Positions 21,901 through 24,718 of a DNA stretch of 24,718 bases are shown here, piece after piece; the first letter of the stretch is position 1; each line of letters begins with the position of its first letter. Below the pieces are notes generated by a model, which ran no database searches, had not been told where the DNA came from, and saw only the letters and a list, made by a program, of their open reading frames with translations. The stretch lies in assembly GCA_031549115.1 (NCBI GenBank), contig JAVBQJ010000125.1, positions 1 to 24,718 on the forward strand, given 5' to 3'. Made by a program: the position numbers and the translations under genes. The stretch is from JAVBQJ01 sp031549115 (GTDB lineage Bacteria > Verrucomicrobiota > Lentisphaeria > Victivallales > Victivallaceae).

Positions 21901-22038
21901 ATGCGCAACGCCTGCGGGCCATTTTTTCAGGCGGAGCAGCCGGTATGGAGCGGACCCGGACAATTCAAGAGCGTTCAGGTCCGGGAGCGGCAATTCCGGC
22001 CGTACGGCCTTTATTCCGGAGTCTGTGTCCGAGTTTAG
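18916..22038 (+). CDS. GH106-like glycoside hydrolase, cytosolic
   Basis: This 1040-residue protein resembles the GH106/alpha-L-rhamnosidase-related enzymes annotated as glycosyl hydrolases in gut bacteria. Marks: APFWALNGELEPEELRRQI near 28-46, GLGGFFLHARTGLQTPYLS at 53-71, WLYDEDRFPSGSGGG at 93-107, FTDEPRYGF near 236, and a C-terminal jelly-roll-like part (about 790-1030) with NRITLSTRFGNRHPG. Unlike its operon partners it has no signal peptide, so it should act inside the cell on imported oligosaccharides. ATG 18916 follows the DUF4838 stop by 3 nt with only a weak ribosome site (AGGCG); ATG 18922 is an alternative. Its last 4 bp overlap the convergent ABM gene. Substrate linkage cannot be assigned; a rhamnosidase is the leading guess. 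Confidence 0.82.
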   Translation: MIMDSETTEAVSETVAASRNPGSEWRGAPFWALNGELEPEELRRQIRGFRALGLGGFFLHARTGLQTPYLSERWFECIGAAIDEAGKLGMQAWLYDEDRFPSGSGGGFVTADPRWRAKGIFLQETMAFEADTAPLPEGTLAVFAAVIDGDRARGVRRLPERAPFGVNAGETRLAFYPDTMMCNSWYNNYTYLDTLNPDAVAQFIALTHEAYQQRFADQFGSVVPGIFTDEPRYGFLLNLPEWENDRRYALPWTPGLLEEFQDTFGYDPVVRLPELFFEVEDTDSVAPRVHYIEMLTRLFLRAYAQPTGSWCDRHGLVFTGHVVAEDSLSYQTRCVGSAMRFYEYMGMPGMDLLTEHHRAYQTAKQVASAARQFGRKRRLTESYGCTGWDFPIAGFKALGDWQFALGINFRCQHLAFYTMEGEAKRDYPCTVALHSNAPENFRAMEDYFARLSVYLSGGVEQRSILVVSPIESAWALLHRNWCGEAATLDFDRAFTALSHTLLAHQLDFDYGDEDILARHGRVTEVDGRPALQVGCAEYRAVVLPRMVTLRRSTLELLQRFQAAGGRVTALTPFPQHLDGWPAEQLELPFIPVACHRELPKLLEEFRTVAITQEGGEDCRSLLYQLRCCGDYDLVFVCNTGHAVDDGEENGATYEEPGVLERREVYPAVRLRAATAHAGEVVEFDPATGGYRHCDAERTADGWEIATGFGRLETRLFLFAARPGMFPAEALPAAPAETRKHAAVAPERWQVRLSEPNVAVFDHFTSFLSDTPEFVLALDDRLRRHFDLPERNFMMVQPWCRPVVEAVEHEVELHVDFRCEALPAGEVFLVLEHPEFYHIFVNGAAVPIAGAGYWHEPAWRKCRVPTSRLRSGANRITLSTRFGNRHPGLESAFLIGDFGVRLEGDEVVLTAPVRELAPGDWGPQGLPFYPGGVSYETLVTLPEACRGTVAVPEFLGTPARVRIDGGDAHDLLFSPGETEEIMLPACFRLSVTISGSMRNACGPFFQAEQPVWSGPGQFKSVQVRERQFRPYGLYSGVCVRV

Positions 22039-22337
22039 TGCAATTCGATACAGGCCATGCCTGCGACTTCCTGTGTGAGCAGCTTTGCCGCGTCGGCGAG
22101 AAAGCTTTTCAGGTACTCCTGCTCCATGTGGAAGTCGAGCGCATCCTGGTTGCGCCACTGTTCGTAGATCATGAACTGTTCCGGTTTGCCGGTGACGGCG
22201 TGGATCCGGTAGCAGATGTTGCCGGTTTCGCGGGTGGTCTGGGCGGCGAGCTGCATCAGGCGGTCGCGGACCTGTCCAGCGTATTCGGGTTTGGCGTGGA
22301 TGGGGACGATCAGTGTGATCTGTTCATTGGCACTCAT
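22035..22337 (-). CDS. Antibiotic biosynthesis monooxygenase-domain protein
   Basis: This 100-residue protein is a single ABM domain (ferredoxin-like alpha+beta barrel), similar to the YgiN/quinol monooxygenase group. It shows ITLIVPIHAKPEYAGQVRDR, the central NICYRIHAVTGKPEQFMIYE and the WRNQDALDFHMEQEYLKSF segment, whose histidine is characteristic of the family. Such proteins act as cofactor-free oxygenases on quinols or as aldehyde- or sugar-related enzymes; the true substrate is uncertain, especially if the host is anaerobic. A strong AAGGAGG lies 7 nt before the start at 22337. It is divergent from the AmpG-like transporter gene and convergent with the hydrolase gene, with which its stop overlaps (22035-22038). 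No terminator is visible. Confidence 0.88.
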   Translation of the reverse strand: MSANEQITLIVPIHAKPEYAGQVRDRLMQLAAQTTRETGNICYRIHAVTGKPEQFMIYEQWRNQDALDFHMEQEYLKSFLADAAKLLTQEVAGMACIELH

Positions 22338-22413
22338 GATAACAACCTCCTTTGGAATGATGATGAAAGAAATGTAACGCGGCAAGCGCCGTTTCGCAAG
22401 TGCGTCCGGCGTT

Positions 22414-22444
22414 TTTATACAAAAATCTCACCCAAGCTTTGCAA
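22414..22444 (-). promoter_or_regulatory. Possible promoter of the ABM gene
   Basis: On the minus strand TTGCAA (22439-22444) with TATAAA (22414-22419) at 19 nt, or GTATAA at 18 nt. TTGCAA is self-complementary and is also the -35 of the opposing promoter. Spacing is long, so this is tentative. Confidence 0.3.
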
Positions 22445-22466
22445 AAACGCGCTCCGGGGCTATATT
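22439..22466 (+). promoter_or_regulatory. Predicted promoter of the MFS transporter-trmO operon
   Basis: TTGCAA (22439-22444), 16-nt spacer, TATATT (22461-22466), about 40 nt before the start at 22508. The -10 is in GGGCTATATTC, as at 2975-2985. Confidence 0.5.
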
Positions 22467-22507
22467 CTACAGCATGACTTGATTGATGGGGAAAATCACG
22501 GAGCATC

Positions 22508-23803
22508 ATGAAAAAACATCCCGCATGCTGGGTGCCGACTCTCTACTTCGCCGAAGGCGTGCCGTATAATATCGCCACTTTCATTTTTACCGTCCTGCTC
22601 GCCGACCTGGCCTACAATGAAGAGCAGATCACCCTCTGGAGCAGCCTGATCGCGTGGCCGTGGGTGGTCAAGGCGCTGTGGGCGCCGCTGTTGGACGTAT
22701 TCGGTTCCAAACGGGCGTGGATCCTCATTTTTCAGGGCGGTCTCGCGGCGGCGCTGGCATTGGCGGCGCTGGTGCTCAATGGCGCCGACCCATTGATCCC
22801 GCTGGCGTTGGTGTTCATGCTGGTGGCGTTTCTGTCCTCCAGCCACGATATCGCCGCCGACGGCTTTTACATCATCGGATTGTCCAGTGCCGACCAGTCG
22901 CTTTTCTGCGGGCTGCGCAGCACTTTTTACCGGGTGGCGACGATCGGCGTGCAGGGGGGCCTGGTGGCATTGGCGGGGTATCTGGCCATCCATCTGTTCC
23001 CGCAGCAGTTGCGGCCGTCATGGACGACGGCGCTGCTGCTGGCGGCGGCGGTGATGGCGCTGTTGGCGCTGTGGCACGCGCTGACGCTGCCGAAGGTCGA
23101 GGCGGGCAACGCCGCGAGCGGCGGGCAGGTAAAGCGGATTTTTCATGAGCTGGCGGAGGCGTTCGTCAGTTTTTTTCGCAAACCGGGGATCGGACGGGCG
23201 TTGGTTTTTTTGCTGTTTTTCCGGATTGCCGAGGCGCCTTTGAGCAAGGTGGCGGTGCTGTTTCTGAAAGCCGACCGGGCGGCGGGCGGCCTGGCGCTCG
23301 GCAATGAGGCGGTGGGCTTGATTTACGGCACCATCGGCGTCGGCTTCCTCCTGGCGGGGGGGATTCTCGGCGGCGTCGCGGTCAACCGCTGGGGCCTGGG
23401 CAAGTGCATGCTGCCGATGGCGCTGTTGTTGAACATTCCCGATATCGTCTATGTGCTGCTGGCGCGGTACCAGCCGGAGGCGCTGCCGTGGATCGGCGGC
23501 GCGGTCGCGGTCGAACAATTCGGCTACGGCTTCGGCTTCGCCGCCTACATGCTGTTCATGGTGGCCTATACCGAAGACTCCGGCCGGTTCAAAACCAGCC
23601 ACTTTGCCTTTATGACCGGATTCATGGCGCTGGGGTTGAATCTGCCCGGACTCGTCGCCGGGGCGATTCAGATGATGACCGGCTATTACAATTTTTTCTG
23701 GATCGTGATGATCTGTGTGATTCCGGCGATTTTGACGGTATTCGCGGTCAAGGGGCTCTACCGGCCTGACTTCGGCCGGACCGGCGGCGGAGCCAGGGGC
23801 TGA
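22508..23803 (+). CDS. AmpG-like MFS transporter
   Basis: This 431-residue integral membrane protein has about 12 hydrophobic segments and belongs to the major facilitator superfamily, AmpG/PAT-like branch. Recognisable text is YFAEGVPYNI at the N-terminus, WSSLIAWPWVVKALWAPLLD followed by FGSKRAWIL (the first cytoplasmic loop), and HDIAADGFY at about 118-126. AmpG proteins import muropeptides from the periplasm for cell-wall recycling; AmpG-like proteins of this type in Bacteroides-like bacteria have broader or unknown substrates, and an oligosaccharide is possible here. The start at 22508 follows GGAG with a short spacer. trmO starts 4 nt after the stop, so they form an operon. The transporter is downstream of the glycan modules but on a separate promoter, so a link is not established. 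Confidence 0.85.
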   Translation: MKKHPACWVPTLYFAEGVPYNIATFIFTVLLADLAYNEEQITLWSSLIAWPWVVKALWAPLLDVFGSKRAWILIFQGGLAAALALAALVLNGADPLIPLALVFMLVAFLSSSHDIAADGFYIIGLSSADQSLFCGLRSTFYRVATIGVQGGLVALAGYLAIHLFPQQLRPSWTTALLLAAAVMALLALWHALTLPKVEAGNAASGGQVKRIFHELAEAFVSFFRKPGIGRALVFLLFFRIAEAPLSKVAVLFLKADRAAGGLALGNEAVGLIYGTIGVGFLLAGGILGGVAVNRWGLGKCMLPMALLLNIPDIVYVLLARYQPEALPWIGGAVAVEQFGYGFGFAAYMLFMVAYTEDSGRFKTSHFAFMTGFMALGLNLPGLVAGAIQMMTGYYNFFWIVMICVIPAILTVFAVKGLYRPDFGRTGGGARG

Positions 23804-23806
23804 TCC

Positions 23807-24610
23807 ATGGAAGACCGAGTGGAAGCTTTTTCATTTTCGCCGATCGGTTATGTGCATGGCGGCGGCACGTACCGCTGCCAGGCGCCGCGTCAGGGCGTAT
23901 TCGCCGCCAACTCCGGCTTCATCGAACTGGCGGCGCGGCGCAACTTCGAAACCGCGCTGGCGGATTTGCAGGGATTCAGCCGGATCTGGGTGGTGTTTGT
24001 CTTCGACCGGATTTCCGGCTGGCGTCCGAAGGTGCGTCCGCCGGTTGCCGGCGGCGGGCGGCGGATCGGCGTCTTTGCGACCCGTTCGCCGCACCGCCCC
24101 AATCCGATCGGCATTTCGGCGGTGGAGCTCGACGGCATCGACGGGCGCAGGCTGTATATCCGCAACTTCGATTTGCTCGACGGGACGCCGGTATTGGACA
24201 TCAAACCGTATATTCCCGATGCCGACGCCTTTCCCGATGCCGCGACCGGCTGGCGGCAGGAGGCGGCCGCCGTCGCGCGGGAGCTGGTTTTCTCCGGCTT
24301 AGCCCGGGAGGCCGTCGATTGGCTGAAACACTTCGATATCGACCTTGACGCCGTGTGCCGGAGCCAGTTGGCGACGGTCGAACTCGACCGCACCCGGCAG
24401 CGTTTGGAGGCTTCACCGCATCACGCCGACGGCTGGATACTGGCGTGGCGTACCTGGCGTATTGTTTTTCACCGTGAATCGGCGGCGAACCGGATGGTGA
24501 TCGAAGACATCCGCTCCGGCTATACGGAGCACGAACTGGAACCCGGAGCGCCCGATCCGTACAATGACAAAGCGATCCACCGGGAATTCCTGAAACGTGA
24601 ATTTACATAG
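23807..24610 (+). CDS. trmO: tRNA (t6A37) N6-methyltransferase TrmO
   Basis: This 267-residue protein is TrmO (formerly TsaA/YaeB), which methylates N6-threonylcarbamoyladenosine at position 37 of ANN-decoding tRNAs using S-adenosylmethionine. Evidence: the start FSPIGYVHG, the TsaA-domain beta barrel to about residue 150, the diagnostic FATRSPHRPNPIGIS at 90-104, and LDIKPYIPDADAF at about 140. The C-terminal 100 residues match the second domain of full-length enzymes, ending in PDPYNDKAIHREFLKREF. ATG 23807 follows AGGGG and is 4 nt after the transporter stop. Pairing of a tRNA modification gene with an AmpG-like transporter has no obvious functional reason. No terminator follows within the window; a hairpin-rich stretch begins directly after the stop. 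Confidence 0.93.
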   Translation: MEDRVEAFSFSPIGYVHGGGTYRCQAPRQGVFAANSGFIELAARRNFETALADLQGFSRIWVVFVFDRISGWRPKVRPPVAGGGRRIGVFATRSPHRPNPIGISAVELDGIDGRRLYIRNFDLLDGTPVLDIKPYIPDADAFPDAATGWRQEAAAVARELVFSGLAREAVDWLKHFDIDLDAVCRSQLATVELDRTRQRLEASPHHADGWILAWRTWRIVFHRESAANRMVIEDIRSGYTEHELEPGAPDPYNDKAIHREFLKREFT

Positions 24611-24614
24611 TCTA

Positions 24615-24718
24615 CAGCTATTGAATATGGAGGCGTTGAGAGCCGACAACGGGCGTAGGTCCCGAAAGGGGTAGCTGGGGGAAACGGCGAGTTTCCCCCG
24701 GAGGGACCGGACGTGTAT
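24615..24718 (+). ncRNA. Hairpin-rich element cut by window end, possible structured RNA
   Basis: After the trmO stop there is no gene. GGGGGAAAC (24677-24685) pairs perfectly with GTTTCCCCC (24691-24699) around GGCGA. GGTCCC (24658-24663) can pair with GGGACC (24703-24708) outside it. CCC-GAAA-GGG (24661-24670) is an alternative GNRA-loop hairpin that would compete with that outer stem. No T-run follows. It shares CGAAAGGGG and GGTAGC next to a strong hairpin with the element at 4361-4590. Both strand and extent are uncertain, because the sequence stops at 24718. Confidence 0.4.

Noticed and set aside
1..24718. CRISPR arrays, tRNA or rRNA genes, insertion sequences, phage genes
   Set aside because: No regularly spaced repeats, no cloverleaf or rRNA-like tracts, and no transposase, integrase or phage motif was seen in any convincing reading frame.

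Overview
The window is GC-rich, densely packed chromosomal DNA that most likely comes from a Lentisphaerota bacterium (Victivallis-like). Three things point there: pseudopilin-like proteins with an FTLIELLVVIAIIAIL leader and a C-terminal H-X9-DG motif, two secreted DUF4838 proteins, and several carbohydrate-type enzymes with local AraC regulators. The taxonomic call is inference from protein families; no rRNA or other marker is present.

Region 1 (1-9658) is a cytosolic small-molecule/sugar metabolism cluster. On the + strand are the end of a glycosidase-like barrel protein coupled by ATGA to an MDR alcohol dehydrogenase, then a glutamate-1-semialdehyde-aminomutase-like class III aminotransferase, a 230-nt multi-hairpin element and a DegT-type aminotransferase ending at a strong bidirectional terminator. 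On the - strand are an amidohydrolase (1820-2803) and a three-gene operon reading DegT aminotransferase, Gfo/Idh/MocA oxidoreductase and neutral-ceramidase-like hydrolase. The operon is divergent from an AraC regulator (9821-10705), and the shared control region holds two 14-bp palindromes and overlapping promoters. Oxidoreductases plus PLP aminotransferases suggest making or breaking amino sugars or aminocyclitols; the substrate is unknown.

Region 2 (10680-22038) is the most distinctive part: two tandem copies of one module. Each copy has an AraC regulator on the - strand, then divergently a pseudopilin (prepilin leader plus H-X9-DG) and a signal-peptide DUF4838 protein. Copy 1 also carries a DNRLRE-like secreted protein between pilin and DUF4838. 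Copy 2 is followed by a 1040-residue GH106-like glycoside hydrolase without signal peptide. The two intergenic regions share a 26-bp block (19 of 26 identical) plus ATAGC, at exactly the same distance from an extended -10 promoter. This looks like an operator for paralogous regulators. I infer a repeated unit of surface pseudopilin, exported glycan-acting enzyme and dedicated regulator.

Region 3 (22035-24718) holds an ABM-type monooxygenase, an AmpG-like MFS transporter coupled to the tRNA methyltransferase gene trmO, and a second hairpin-rich element cut by the window end. I found no rRNA, tRNA, CRISPR array, transposase or phage gene.
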